A stretch of DNA of 53,489 bases from Lachnospiraceae bacterium (GCA_021769135.1 JAETTM010000025.1:1-53489); one strand, 5' to 3'. Positions 16,858 to 26,767 are shown, numbered from the stretch's first letter. The notes: generated by a model not told the origin, from the sequence alone. Program-made: numbers and translations.

Positions 16858-17802
16858 ATGAATAAAAAAGTAGGGCAAAAAAAGAAGCAATATAGCCGCC
16901 GGGATAACATAAACGGTTTTCTGTTTGCGCTGCCCTGGATTATCGGTTTCACATGCTTTAGCATTATTCCGTTGCTCACATCCTTCTATTACAGCTTTAC
17001 GGAATTTAACCCGGTAAAAGATCCTGTGTGGGTAGGGCTTGATAATTTCAAGTATATTTTTAAGGATCCGCTTGTTTTTAAGAGCTTAAGGAATACTTTA
17101 TTTATGGCTTTTGTATCCACGCCTGTAAACCTTTTTATCGCGTTGCTGTTGGCATCGTTGCTTAACAGGAGCTTTAAGGGAAGGGGCGTGGCCAGGACTA
17201 TCTTCTTTATGCCGTCCATCATTCCTATGATTGCCGCAACCATGGTATGGATTTGGATGTTCGACCCCACTTATGGTTATATCAACAGGGTATTGGGGAT
17301 GTTCGGCATTACCGGCCCGTCATGGCTGATGAATCCGGCTTATACGAAATGGGCGCTGGTGCTGATGGGAACATGGTGTACGGGAACTACTATGCTGATT
17401 TGCCTGGCCGCCTTGCAGGATGTGCCCAAAAGCTATTACGAGGCGGCGGAAATCGACGGGGCAGGCACGGTGCAGAGGTTTTTCAAGATTACCCTTCCCT
17501 GTGTGGCGCCGGTGCTCGTTTATCAGGCGATTCTCAATATTATCAACGCTTTCCAGTATTTCACCCAGGTATACGTTATTATCAATGCCAGCAGCGGCGC
17601 AGGATCCAGCAATGCGGGGGGCGGTCCGGCAAACTCCATTTTGATGTATCCCCTGTACTTGTTTAATACCGCTTTCTCCTTTATGAAGATGGGAAGGGCT
17701 TCCGCAATGGCATGGATTCTGTTTGTTGTGATTAGCGTTATGACCTTCATTATGATTAAAGTTACGAGGAAGGTTTCGGAAAATGGAGCAGGAGATGAGT
17801 AG
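16858..17802 (+). CDS. ABC sugar transporter permease (UgpA/MalF-like)
   Basis: A 314-residue integral membrane protein with six predicted hydrophobic segments, beginning around residues 20-45 (FLFALPWIIGFTCFSIIPLL). The ATPase-contact loop YYEAAEIDGAGTVQRFFKITLP is near residue 195. It would form the inner-membrane channel with the next gene and accept sugar from the upstream lipoprotein. AGGAGG lies 9 nt before the ATG. It is separated from the binding-protein gene by a strong terminator, so its expression depends on read-through. Confidence 0.92.
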   Translation: MNKKVGQKKKQYSRRDNINGFLFALPWIIGFTCFSIIPLLTSFYYSFTEFNPVKDPVWVGLDNFKYIFKDPLVFKSLRNTLFMAFVSTPVNLFIALLLASLLNRSFKGRGVARTIFFMPSIIPMIAATMVWIWMFDPTYGYINRVLGMFGITGPSWLMNPAYTKWALVLMGTWCTGTTMLICLAALQDVPKSYYEAAEIDGAGTVQRFFKITLPCVAPVLVYQAILNIINAFQYFTQVYVIINASSGAGSSNAGGGPANSILMYPLYLFNTAFSFMKMGRASAMAWILFVVISVMTFIMIKVTRKVSENGAGDE

Positions 17803-17890
17803 CAGCTGCGAAATGCAATGCAATACATGGGAGCATGTATGGGAGCATGCATGAAATATGGCAGATTATAGAAAGGGCATGGTATTTAGT

Positions 17891-18736
17891 ATGAAAAAAT
17901 CCAGTGGATACTATAAAAAGAATATAAAGAAAATTCCAGTGACAGTCCTGATGCTCGTCTTATGCGTAATCTTTTTGTCTCCGTTTCTTGTTATGCTGAC
18001 GACTTCTTTAAAGACGAACGCAGACGCATTTCAGCTGCCTGTCAAACTGTGGCCGAGAAAGGTAGTTTGGAGCAATTACCCGGAAGCGATGGAACAGATA
18101 CCGTTCCTGCTGTATTTTAGGAATACGATTATCATCACCGTCTTTTCCGTGGCGGGGCAGCTTCTGTCCACTCCTTTGATTGCCTATTCCCTGGCAAAAA
18201 TCAAATGGCGGGGCGCAACGTTGATTTCCAGCCTTATTATGGGAACAATGATGATTCCGTACACAGTAACGATGATTCCATTATACCGGATATGGAATAA
18301 TCTGGGGCTGACCAATACATATTTGCCTCTCATTATTCCTATGTTCTGCGGAAGCCCGTTTTACATTATCATTATGCGCCAGTTCTTTACCGGGCTGCCG
18401 AATTCCCTGATGGAAGCGGCGAAAATCGACGGGGCCAGCGAATTCAGGCGTTATATCAGCCTCGCCCTGCCTCTGTCCAAACCGGCCCTTACGACGGTAG
18501 GAATCCAATCCTTTATCGCCGCATGGTCCGACTATCTGGCACCGTTGATTTATATCAACAAGACGGAAAAGCTTACGTTGTCCTTAGGGCTCCAGCAGTT
18601 CCTGGGAACCTTTTCCACGGACTGGACCCATTTGATGGCGGCGGCGACGTTGTTTGTAATACCGGTTATTATTTTCTTCCTGATTTTCCAGAAAAACTTT
18701 GTGGAAGGAATTTCCACTTCGGGCTTAAAGGCATAA
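17891..18736 (+). CDS. ABC sugar transporter permease (UgpE/MalG-like)
   Basis: A 281-residue second permease of the carbohydrate ABC transporter. The first membrane helix is VTVLMLVLCVIFLSPFLVML, and the EAA loop LMEAAKIDGASEFRRY is near residue 177. The C-terminus FVEGISTSGLKA is the family's conserved end. I chose the ATG at 17891 (MKKSSGYYKKN); an in-frame ATG at 17858 would add 11 residues and cannot be excluded. It pairs with the preceding permease gene. The same C-terminal signature recurs as a detached fragment near 48960. Confidence 0.9.
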   Translation: MKKSSGYYKKNIKKIPVTVLMLVLCVIFLSPFLVMLTTSLKTNADAFQLPVKLWPRKVVWSNYPEAMEQIPFLLYFRNTIIITVFSVAGQLLSTPLIAYSLAKIKWRGATLISSLIMGTMMIPYTVTMIPLYRIWNNLGLTNTYLPLIIPMFCGSPFYIIIMRQFFTGLPNSLMEAAKIDGASEFRRYISLALPLSKPALTTVGIQSFIAAWSDYLAPLIYINKTEKLTLSLGLQQFLGTFSTDWTHLMAAATLFVIPVIIFFLIFQKNFVEGISTSGLKA

Positions 18737-18841
18737 CGCGCGGCGGAAAATGCCTTGAAAACTATTTGAGGTTTGGCGCATTGCGGAAATTTGCGCTATG
18801 CGCTAAGGTCTCCGGACTTTGAAAGGAGCACGGTTAAAAGC

Positions 18842-21316
18842 ATGAAAAACAGAATCGATTTAAACGGAATATGGGATTTGGATTTCCCGGGCATGGAAAA
18901 GACCGTGAAAGCCCATGTGCCGGGCAGCGTCCTGGCGGAGATGCTGGAAAACGGCATGGCGCAGGACCCTTACTGGCGCACCAACGAGTATCAGGTAAGG
19001 GAGCTGTTCCGGGAGGATTACAGCTACAGACGCAGCTTTGAGATTCCGAAGGAAGCCCTGGAAGCGGATGAGCTCTGCCTGGTATTTGAGGGAATTGATA
19101 CCATAGGGGATATTTATTTGAACGGGGAACTGTTGGGGAAGACAAAGGATATGCACAGGATCTGGCGGTTCGATTTAAAAGGCCGGGCGCAGGAAAAAAA
19201 TGACCTGAAGGTTTATCTGCACGCCCCCATACAATATATAGAGGAAAAACAGGAAGGCAGCGATATCACTTATTCGTCCACCGGTTCCATGCTGGGAAAC
19301 GGGGCGCTGCGGAAAGCCCATTACATGTTCGGATGGGATTGGGGTCCCCAGCTGCCGGATGCGGGAATCTGGAGGAACGTATATGTGGAGTATGCCAAAG
19401 GGGCCAAGCTGGAGGATGTGTATATTCGCCAGCACCATAAAGGATGTTCCGTTGCCTTGGAAGTGGAGTGCCCGGTCCGCATTTTCGGGAAAGGGGATGC
19501 GGAAGTGACGGTACGGGTGACAGCGCCTGACGGAAAGGCGGAGGAACGTTCGGTACAGGGAAGGGATGACAGTAAGGTATTTGTGGAAATCGAAGAGCCC
19601 GCCCTGTGGTGGCCAAACGGATACGGGGAGCAGCCCCTGTATACGGTGGAAGTATTGCTGAAAATGGATGGCCGTATTCTGGAAAGCGAAGAATACCGGA
19701 TTGGCCTTAGAACCGTCACCGTGAGCACGAAGGAGGACCAGTGGGGGAATGAATTTGCCTTTGTGGTAAACGGGCAGAAGATTTTTGCCATGGGGGCAAA
19801 CTATATTCCGGAGGACAATATATTGCCCAGGCTGTCGAAGGAGAGGAGCGAACGCCTGATTAGGGATTGCGCGGCGGCGAACTTTAACTGCATCCGCATC
19901 TGGGGCGGCGGCTATTATCCGGAGGATTATCTGTACGAAGCCTGTGACAGATACGGCATCCTTGTATGGCAGGATTTGATGTTCGCCTGCAACGTGTACG
20001 AACTGGATGATGAGTTCGAGGAAAATATTCTGGCGGAAACAAGGGATAACGTAAAACGGCTTCGCCATCATGCCTGCATGGCCCTCTGGTGCGGCAATAA
20101 TGAAATGGAGTGGCTGTGGGATGGGGGAGGCCGCCTGAAAGGGCACCATCCCAGATATAAAGGGGATTATATTAAAATATTCGAGATGCTCCTGCCAAGG
20201 GAAGTGAAGAAATATGACGACCAGACCTTTTACTGGCTCTCTTCTCCCTCTTCCGGGGGAAGCTTCGATAACCCCAACGATTGGAACAGGGGGGATAACC
20301 ATTATTGGGATGTTTGGCACGCCAACAAGCCGTTCACGGAATACAGGGCTTTCCATTTCCGCTTCTGCTCCGAGTTCGGTTTCCAGTCTTTCCCTCATAG
20401 AAAAACACTGGAAAGCTTCAGCCTTGAAGAAGACAGGAATATTTTCAGCGAGGTGATGGAATCCCACCAGAAAAACGGGCAGGCCAATACGAAAATCTTT
20501 TCCTATATTTCGGCATATTATAAGTATCCGAAGGATTTGGAGAATATCGCTTATATTTCCCAGATTCTCCAGTTAAAGGCCATTCAGTACGGCGTGGAAC
20601 ATTGGAGAAGGAACTGGGGAAGGTGCATGGGCTCCATTTACTGGCAGTTAAATGACTGCTGGCCGGTAGCGTCCTGGGCCAGCATTGATTATTACGGCCG
20701 GTGGAAGGCGCTTCACTACGGGGCGAAACGCTTCTATGGCAGATATGTTGCCAGCGCCTGCGAGGAAGAGGAATTCAGTACAAAAGTGACCTACCATGTA
20801 TTAAACGAATCCTTCCAGGAAAGGGATGCCGTCCTGGAGATTGCCCTTCTGGACAGGGATTTTGGCGCGCTGTACCGGGAGGAAAGGCCGGTGCACTCCG
20901 AAGCCTTCGAGATGAAAGGGGTATGGGAAGTGGACTTTGGGGAATGGATAGACGGCGAAGAGCAAAAGAAAAAAGTATTTGCCAGATACCGTCTCCTGGA
21001 AAAGGGAATATGCGTCAGCACGGGCGTGACCATGTTTGTAAAGCCGAAATATTTCCAGTACCGGCTGCCTGCCTATGAGGTAAAGGTGGAGGAAGAAGAA
21101 AGTTGTTTTGCGATTTCCGTAAAGGCGGATACCTTCGCAAATTATGTGGAGCTGTATCTGGAAGAGGAAGACTGCGTATTCAGCGACAATTTCTTTGATA
21201 TTACGGATGAGGAAGGCGTCGTCGTTACCATACCGAAGGAAGAATTTTCCGGCTCTGTGACGGCGGAGGATATAGCTGCCGGATTACGGATAAAGAGCGT
21301 GGCGGAGAGCTTTTAA
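18842..21316 (+). CDS. GH2 beta-mannosidase
   Basis: An 824-residue cytoplasmic GH2 enzyme. The N-terminal sugar-binding domain (IDLNGIWDLDF) precedes the beta-mannosidase hallmark YMFGWDWGPQLPDAGIWR. An Ig-like domain and a TIM barrel follow. The acid/base Glu is in WCGNNEMEW near residue 421 and the nucleophile Glu in FCSEFGFQSFP near 510. It removes terminal beta-linked mannose, as in beta-mannan oligosaccharides or the N-glycan core. Some GH2 relatives are exo-glucosaminidases, but the WDWGP motif favours mannosidase. The ATG at 18842 is chosen because AAAGGAG lies upstream, though with a long spacer. It follows the permease genes in the same direction. Confidence 0.88.
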   Translation: MKNRIDLNGIWDLDFPGMEKTVKAHVPGSVLAEMLENGMAQDPYWRTNEYQVRELFREDYSYRRSFEIPKEALEADELCLVFEGIDTIGDIYLNGELLGKTKDMHRIWRFDLKGRAQEKNDLKVYLHAPIQYIEEKQEGSDITYSSTGSMLGNGALRKAHYMFGWDWGPQLPDAGIWRNVYVEYAKGAKLEDVYIRQHHKGCSVALEVECPVRIFGKGDAEVTVRVTAPDGKAEERSVQGRDDSKVFVEIEEPALWWPNGYGEQPLYTVEVLLKMDGRILESEEYRIGLRTVTVSTKEDQWGNEFAFVVNGQKIFAMGANYIPEDNILPRLSKERSERLIRDCAAANFNCIRIWGGGYYPEDYLYEACDRYGILVWQDLMFACNVYELDDEFEENILAETRDNVKRLRHHACMALWCGNNEMEWLWDGGGRLKGHHPRYKGDYIKIFEMLLPREVKKYDDQTFYWLSSPSSGGSFDNPNDWNRGDNHYWDVWHANKPFTEYRAFHFRFCSEFGFQSFPHRKTLESFSLEEDRNIFSEVMESHQKNGQANTKIFSYISAYYKYPKDLENIAYISQILQLKAIQYGVEHWRRNWGRCMGSIYWQLNDCWPVASWASIDYYGRWKALHYGAKRFYGRYVASACEEEEFSTKVTYHVLNESFQERDAVLEIALLDRDFGALYREERPVHSEAFEMKGVWEVDFGEWIDGEEQKKKVFARYRLLEKGICVSTGVTMFVKPKYFQYRLPAYEVKVEEEESCFAISVKADTFANYVELYLEEEDCVFSDNFFDITDEEGVVVTIPKEEFSGSVTAEDIAAGLRIKSVAESF

Positions 21317-21337
21317 AGTAAAGGAAGGGGGCGTAGT

Positions 21338-22453
21338 ATGAAAACGGAATGGATGGAACAGTTGGAAACTCCATGTATCGTAATCGATATGGAGAAGGCG
21401 AAAGAGAATATTGTACAGATGCAGCAGGAGACGGAAAGGTGGGGATGCAGGTTAAGGCCCCATATTAAGACCCATAAGATGCCCATGTTTGCCAGGATGC
21501 AGATAGCGGCGGGAGCATCGGGGATTACTTGCGCTAAAATCTCGGAAGCGGAGGTGATGGCGGAAGGCGGGCTGGACGATATTTTCCTGGCTTACCCGCA
21601 AGTGGGGGAAGTGAAGATTAAAAGGGCTCTGGCTTTAGCGAGGAAGGTGAAAAGGCTGATTCTGGCGGTGGACAGCATGGAATGCGCCCTCCCTTTGAAT
21701 GAGGCGGCCAAGGCAGCAGGCCTGTGTGTGGAAGTGCGCATGGAAGTGGATACCGGGGCAAAAAGGACCGGGGTGATCAGGGAAAAGGCTGTCTGGCTGG
21801 CAAAGGAGCTGGCTAAGCTGTCCAACTTGAACCTGACGGGGATATATACCTTTAAGAGCCTGGTTTATAAGGATGAGCCCACCCAGGATAAAGTGATTGC
21901 GGGAAAAGAGGAAGGGGAACTGATGGAGCAGGTTGCCGGAGATATTCGGGCCGCAGGCATCGAGCTGAGGGATATCAGCGCGGGCTCCACGCCTACCGGC
22001 ATCGAGGTGGCGAAAACAGGAAAAGTGACGGAAATCAGGCCGGGAACCTATATTTTTAAGGATTATATGCTGTGCAAGGAAGGGGCGGCCGTTTTCGATG
22101 AGATTGCGGTGCGCTATTATGCTACGGTTGTCAGCGTTCCCTGCAAGGAATATGCGGTGATTGACGGGGGAACGAAAACATTCCCCATGGATATTCTTCT
22201 GGATACGGAGCCTTATCATTATCCGGGCTATGCTTTGGTTGAGGGAAACGAGGACTTGCAGCTTAGGAGAATGAACGAGGAACATGGAATCCTTACCAGC
22301 AAAAAAGGGGATACCGGATTAAAAGTAGGGGATAAAGTGGTCCTCGTTCCCATCCATGTATGTACGGCAATCAATATGCAGAATACCGTATACGTGGACT
22401 ATGGGGATTATCTGGAAAAGGAAACGGTAAAAGCAAGAGGAATGCTGGTATAA
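21338..22453 (+). CDS. D-serine dehydratase / D-threonine aldolase-like PLP enzyme
   Basis: A 371-residue fold-type III (alanine racemase-like) PLP enzyme with the C-terminal metal-binding DSD domain. The PLP lysine is expected at Lys44 in RPHIKTHK. The metal-site motif is HVC, His340 and Cys342. As I recall the family, eukaryotic-type D-serine dehydratases use a His-x-Cys zinc pair while D-threonine aldolases use His-x-Asp, so this one leans toward D-serine dehydratase. That reaction gives pyruvate and ammonia through 2-aminoacrylate. The gene directly precedes a D-aminoacylase and a RidA-family gene, a coherent set. AAGGAAGGGGG lies before the ATG. Confidence 0.8.
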   Translation: MKTEWMEQLETPCIVIDMEKAKENIVQMQQETERWGCRLRPHIKTHKMPMFARMQIAAGASGITCAKISEAEVMAEGGLDDIFLAYPQVGEVKIKRALALARKVKRLILAVDSMECALPLNEAAKAAGLCVEVRMEVDTGAKRTGVIREKAVWLAKELAKLSNLNLTGIYTFKSLVYKDEPTQDKVIAGKEEGELMEQVAGDIRAAGIELRDISAGSTPTGIEVAKTGKVTEIRPGTYIFKDYMLCKEGAAVFDEIAVRYYATVVSVPCKEYAVIDGGTKTFPMDILLDTEPYHYPGYALVEGNEDLQLRRMNEEHGILTSKKGDTGLKVGDKVVLVPIHVCTAINMQNTVYVDYGDYLEKETVKARGMLV

Positions 22454-22474
22454 AAGGGTGGAAATGAGGTGGCC

Positions 22475-24091
22475 ATGAGATATATAATTCATAATGGAAA
22501 CATTTGCGACGGCTCGGGAAAGGCTTCCTACCTAGGAGATATTCTGATAGAAGAGGGAAAAATAAAGGAGATTGTTCCCAGGACCGGGAAGCCGGAAGGG
22601 CTTGGCAGGGAATTGGACGGGATGCATATCGAGGCGGAAGGGAAGACGGTAACGCCCGGTTTTATCGACACGCACCGGCATTGCGATTTGGCGGCGCTGT
22701 GTGATGAGGATTTCGGAACTTTGGAACTTGCCCAGGGGCTTACCGGCGTGGCCGGAGGAAACTGCGGTTTGGGGATATTCCCCTATACGCCGGAATACGG
22801 AAAACAGATGGCCGATTTTGTGGAGCCCTGCCTTGGGGTTTCCCCTCAGGATTTGCAGGTTGGGAGCTATAGCCGTTACATAGAGCTGTTAAAAGGAAAA
22901 GAGCTGCCCCTTCATGTGGGATGCTATCAGGGAATCGGCGCGGTGAAAGCGGCGGTGAAGGGCTATGGGAAAAGCCCCTTTACGGCCATGGAGATGGAAA
23001 GGGCCAAAGGCTATATCAAAGAGGCTATGGAGGCGGGATGCATCGGGGTTACTACAGGCATTATGTATCAGCCCGAATGCTATACTTCCAGAGATGAGAT
23101 GAAGGAGCTTTTAAAAGCGGCGGCCCCTTACGGGCGTCCTTTAGCCAGCCATATCCGGGGGGAGGGGGATAACCTGGTCTCATCCGTGGAAGAAATCACA
23201 GGAATCTGCGAAGAGGCGCAAATCCCGTTAAATATCAGCCATTTCAAAGCTACCGGGATAAAGAACTGGGGGAGGAATATTCACCAGGCCATTGAAATTA
23301 TTGAAAAGGCCCGGGGAAGAGGACAGGATGTGACGGTGGATTTCTATCCCTACTGCGGCGGCTCCACCACTTTGGTAAGCCTGATTCCGCCGGATATGGT
23401 GGAAGAGGACATGAACCTTACTTTCCGTAAGATGGAAACCCGGGAGGGGAAGGAAAAGCTGCGGCGCTCCATCTACAGCGAGCACAAGGGCTGGGATAAT
23501 ATGGTCACCGCTATAGGCTGGGAGCGGATTGTGATTAGCTCCGTTATATCGGAGGAAAACATGGAGCTGACAGGGTTGAATTTCCTGGAAGCGGCGAAGA
23601 AAAGAAACTGTGAAGAGCCAGCTTATCTCATGGCGAAGCTGTTGGCGGAGGAAGATGGAAAAGTGGGGATTATCCTCCTTAGCATGTCTCAGGAGGATGT
23701 GGATACGGTGGCAAAGCTTCCTTATTCTATGGTGATTTCGGACGCTTTGTACGGTGTCAGCGATTGCCCCCATCCGAGACTGTACGGGGCTTTCCCCAGA
23801 TTCCTTCAGGATTATGTGGTAAAACGGGGCATATTTACCCTGGAAGAGGCGGTGCGGAAGATGACCTCCATGCCTGCGAAACGGCTGAACTTGGAGGGCA
23901 GGGGATTGATAAAAGAAGGCTTTTATGCAGATTTGAATATCTTTTCCCTGGAAGAGTTCAAGGACTATGCGGTATATGAAAATTCCAGGCAGTTAAGCGC
24001 AGGGCTGTCCTACGTATTCGTTGACGGCCGGATAGCGATGAAGGATAATAAAAGGCAAGAGGGGATAAAAGCGGAATTGCTGCATCGGTAG
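22475..24091 (+). CDS. N-acyl-D-amino-acid deacylase (D-aminoacylase)
   Basis: A 538-residue amidohydrolase-superfamily enzyme. Metal-ligand motif DTHRHCD is at 65-71, with the characteristic metal-bridging Cys97 in GGNCGLG. The D-aminoacylase hallmarks GVTTGIMYQPECYTSRDE and SHIRGEGD / ISHFKATG follow. The enzyme hydrolyses N-acyl-D-amino acids to the free D-amino acid. No signal peptide is visible. The product could feed the D-serine dehydratase-like enzyme upstream. NagA is also in this superfamily but lacks these motifs. I chose the ATG at 22475; a GTG at 22469 is the alternative, with GAGGTGG overlapping it. Confidence 0.87.
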   Translation: MRYIIHNGNICDGSGKASYLGDILIEEGKIKEIVPRTGKPEGLGRELDGMHIEAEGKTVTPGFIDTHRHCDLAALCDEDFGTLELAQGLTGVAGGNCGLGIFPYTPEYGKQMADFVEPCLGVSPQDLQVGSYSRYIELLKGKELPLHVGCYQGIGAVKAAVKGYGKSPFTAMEMERAKGYIKEAMEAGCIGVTTGIMYQPECYTSRDEMKELLKAAAPYGRPLASHIRGEGDNLVSSVEEITGICEEAQIPLNISHFKATGIKNWGRNIHQAIEIIEKARGRGQDVTVDFYPYCGGSTTLVSLIPPDMVEEDMNLTFRKMETREGKEKLRRSIYSEHKGWDNMVTAIGWERIVISSVISEENMELTGLNFLEAAKKRNCEEPAYLMAKLLAEEDGKVGIILLSMSQEDVDTVAKLPYSMVISDALYGVSDCPHPRLYGAFPRFLQDYVVKRGIFTLEEAVRKMTSMPAKRLNLEGRGLIKEGFYADLNIFSLEEFKDYAVYENSRQLSAGLSYVFVDGRIAMKDNKRQEGIKAELLHR

Positions 24092-24129
24092 CAAGAAGCG
24101 GATAGGAAAATGGAAGGAGAGTAAAAATT

Positions 24130-24594
24130 ATGAGAGACGTATATGAAATTATGAAGGAGTTAAACATCAAATTGCCGGAGGCACCGGCGAAAGGAGGGCT
24201 TTACAGCCCGGCAAAACGGTTCGGGGAGAATCTGGTGTATATTTCAGGCTGCGGCCCGATTATCGATAAACCGTACAAAGGCGTATTAGGCCGGGAATAT
24301 GACAGGGAAGAAGGCCTGGAAATTGCCAGAAATGCCATGCTGAACGTGCTGGCCGTGTTAGAGAGGGAAATCGGCGATTTGAATAAAGTAAAACAGCCGG
24401 TGAAGATTCTTACATTTATAGCCAGCGACAACAGCTTTGAAGAGCAGCCCTATGTGGCCAACGGCGGCTCCCAGCTTTTAGCGGATTTGTTCGGCGCTGA
24501 AAATGTGCCCAGCCGTTCGGCTATCGGCGTAAATGTGCTTCCGGGCGGGATTCCCCTGGAGACGGAGGCAATTTTTGAACTAAAAGAAGATTAG
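24130..24594 (+). CDS. RidA/YjgF-family protein (Atu1372-like branch)
   Basis: A 154-residue member of the RidA superfamily, recognisable from APAKGGLYSPAKRFGENLVYISGCGP and the late ENVPSRSAIGVNVLPGGIP. Its length and loop pattern suit the longer Atu1372-type branch rather than archetypal RidA. RidA hydrolyses reactive enamine/imine intermediates such as 2-aminoacrylate, which PLP serine dehydratases release. That fits its position after a D-serine dehydratase-like gene. Whether this branch keeps that activity is not certain. GGAAGGAG lies 10 nt before the ATG. Confidence 0.87.
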   Translation: MRDVYEIMKELNIKLPEAPAKGGLYSPAKRFGENLVYISGCGPIIDKPYKGVLGREYDREEGLEIARNAMLNVLAVLEREIGDLNKVKQPVKILTFIASDNSFEEQPYVANGGSQLLADLFGAENVPSRSAIGVNVLPGGIPLETEAIFELKED

Positions 24595-24619
24595 TAAGAG
24601 AGAAAGGCAAGGCATTGAC

Positions 24620-26767
24620 GTGGAAGAAAGATTTAGAGATGAGCGCCTTAGCGATGAGGAAAGAGTGGAAGACCTGGTGGGGAGGATGACCCTGGAGGAA
24701 AAGGCCTCCCAGCTAAAGCATAACGCACCGGCGGTGAAACGGCTGGGGATTCCCTATTACAACTGGTGGAACGAAGCCCTCCATGGAGTGGCCAGGGCCG
24801 GGGCGGCTACGGTGTTTCCCCAGCCCATTGGCCTGGCGGCTTCCTTTGATGACGAATTCCTGGAAGAAATAGGAGGCGTCATCGCGACGGAAGGAAGGGC
24901 GAAATATAATGAGCAGGTGAGGAAGGGAGACAGGGGCCTGTACAAGGGCCTTACCTTCTGGTCGCCCAATATTAATCTTTTCAGAGACCCCAGATGGGGG
25001 CGGGGGCATGAAACCTACGGGGAAGACCCCTACCTCACATCCAGGATGGGGGTGGCATTTATCAAAGGCCTGCAGGGAAAAGGAAAGAGGCTGAAATCGG
25101 CGGCCTGCGTAAAGCATTTCGCAGCCCATTCCGGGCCGGAGAAGGGCCGCCATTCCTTTGACAGTATAGTGAGCAAAAAGGATTTGGCGGAAAGTTATTT
25201 TCCGGCCTTCGAGGCGTGTGTCAGGGAGGCGAAGGTGGAAGGCGTGATGGGAGGCTACAACTGTATTAACGGGGAGCCGGCCTGCGGGAGCTACCATCTT
25301 ATTCAGGAAATCCTCAGGGATAAGTGGGGGTTTGAAGGATATTATGTATCGGACTGCGGCGCAATTAAGGATTTCCACAAAAACCATATGATTACAAAGG
25401 ATGAGGAAGAGTCGGCGGCTTTGGCATTGAAAAGCGGCTGTGATTTAAACTGCGGGGCGGTATACCTTTACGTGCTGTCGGCCTATGAGAGGGGCCTTTT
25501 GAGCGAAGAGGATATCGATAAAGCGGTGAAACATGTGATGACAACAAGGATGCGCCTGGGAATGTTCGATGCCGAGACGGAATATGATTCCATTCCTTAT
25601 GAAGAAAACGATACGCCGAAGCATCATATGTCAGCGTTAAAAGCGGCGGAAGAGAGCATGGTTTTGCTGAAAAATGACGGGATTTTGCCGCTTAAAAAGG
25701 AAAAACTTAAGGCGGTGGCGGTGATAGGCCCCAATGGAGACAGCCGTGAAATCCTGAAAGGGAATTATAACGGAACTTCTACGGAACATTATACGATTCT
25801 GGATGGAATCCGGAGAGAGGTGGGAGATTCAGTCAGGGTTTATTATTCGGAAGGATGCCATCTGTATAGGGAGAACGTGGAGGCTCTGGCAGAGGCGGAC
25901 GATCGTATTTCGGAGGCGGTTTCCATGGCCCAGCGCAGCGATGTGGTGTTCCTGTGCCTGGGGCTGGATGCCAGGCTGGAAGGCGAGGAAGGGGATGCCA
26001 ATAACAGCTATGCAGGAGCGGACAAAATAGACCTGGAATTCCCGGATTCGCAAAAGAGGCTGATGGAAGCAGTATGCAATACGGGAAAACCGGTGGTATT
26101 TTTAATCAGCACGGGAAGCGCCATGAACTTATCCTATGCAAAGGAGCATGGAAGCGCCATACTCCAAACATGGTATCCGGGCCAGATGGGCGGTATTGCG
26201 GCGGCCAATCTGCTGTTCGGGAAAGCGGTGCCTTCAGGGAAGCTCCCGGTGACCTTTTATCATTCCGCAAAGGAACTGCCCGACTTTGAGGACTACAGCA
26301 TGAAGAACCGGACGTACCGGTATATGGAAAGCAGGGCGCAGTACCCCTTCGGATATGGGTTAAGCTATGGAACGTTCGAATACAGCCGCCTGAAAGCGGA
26401 GACGGGAACGTGGGATAAGAAAGACAGGATAAAAGTAACGGTACAGGTGACCAATACTTCTTCCTATGACTGCGATGAAATTGCACAGATTTACATAAAG
26501 CTGACGGGCAGCGAACTGGCCGTTCCAAATGCCAGCCTGACCCAGTTCAAGAGGGTTTCTTTGAAAGCGGGGGAGACAAAAGAGCTTTGTTTCGAGGTGA
26601 AAACGAGCTGCTTTCAGGTGGTGGACCAGGAAGGGAACAGGCAGTGGGAGGAAACGGATACTGTGCTGTATGCGGGGGGAAGCCAGCCGGATGAGGTGAG
26701 CGTTTCCCTGACCGGAAAGAAACCTGTAGAAATAAGAATTAAGGCGGAGGATAGGTTTGCAGGATGA
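24620..26767 (+). CDS. GH3 family beta-glycosidase with C-terminal Fn3-like domain
   Basis: A 715-residue cytoplasmic GH3 enzyme. The N-terminal barrel contains LTFWSPNINLFRDPRWGRGHETYGEDP and the nucleophile Asp245 in YVSDCGAI. A second alpha/beta sandwich domain follows, and a fibronectin-III-like domain occupies the last 100 or so residues. The pattern resembles beta-glucosidase/beta-xylosidase branches of GH3. Some GH3 enzymes act on GlcNAc, but the KH(F/L)xxHSG-type NagZ histidine motif is not obvious. The start is GTG at 24620, where the family's usual N-terminus begins. Its stop overlaps the MATE gene start by 4 nt (ATGA), showing coupling. Confidence 0.88.
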   Translation: MEERFRDERLSDEERVEDLVGRMTLEEKASQLKHNAPAVKRLGIPYYNWWNEALHGVARAGAATVFPQPIGLAASFDDEFLEEIGGVIATEGRAKYNEQVRKGDRGLYKGLTFWSPNINLFRDPRWGRGHETYGEDPYLTSRMGVAFIKGLQGKGKRLKSAACVKHFAAHSGPEKGRHSFDSIVSKKDLAESYFPAFEACVREAKVEGVMGGYNCINGEPACGSYHLIQEILRDKWGFEGYYVSDCGAIKDFHKNHMITKDEEESAALALKSGCDLNCGAVYLYVLSAYERGLLSEEDIDKAVKHVMTTRMRLGMFDAETEYDSIPYEENDTPKHHMSALKAAEESMVLLKNDGILPLKKEKLKAVAVIGPNGDSREILKGNYNGTSTEHYTILDGIRREVGDSVRVYYSEGCHLYRENVEALAEADDRISEAVSMAQRSDVVFLCLGLDARLEGEEGDANNSYAGADKIDLEFPDSQKRLMEAVCNTGKPVVFLISTGSAMNLSYAKEHGSAILQTWYPGQMGGIAAANLLFGKAVPSGKLPVTFYHSAKELPDFEDYSMKNRTYRYMESRAQYPFGYGLSYGTFEYSRLKAETGTWDKKDRIKVTVQVTNTSSYDCDEIAQIYIKLTGSELAVPNASLTQFKRVSLKAGETKELCFEVKTSCFQVVDQEGNRQWEETDTVLYAGGSQPDEVSVSLTGKKPVEIRIKAEDRFAG

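Noticed and set aside
18737-18841. Short inverted repeats (GCGCAT...ATGCGC) before the GH2 gene
   Set aside because: Only 6 bp of pairing and no T-run; could be chance.
21338-22453. Annotation as D-threonine aldolase
   Set aside because: Possible, but the His-x-Cys metal pair points more to the D-serine dehydratase branch; kept as an alternative.
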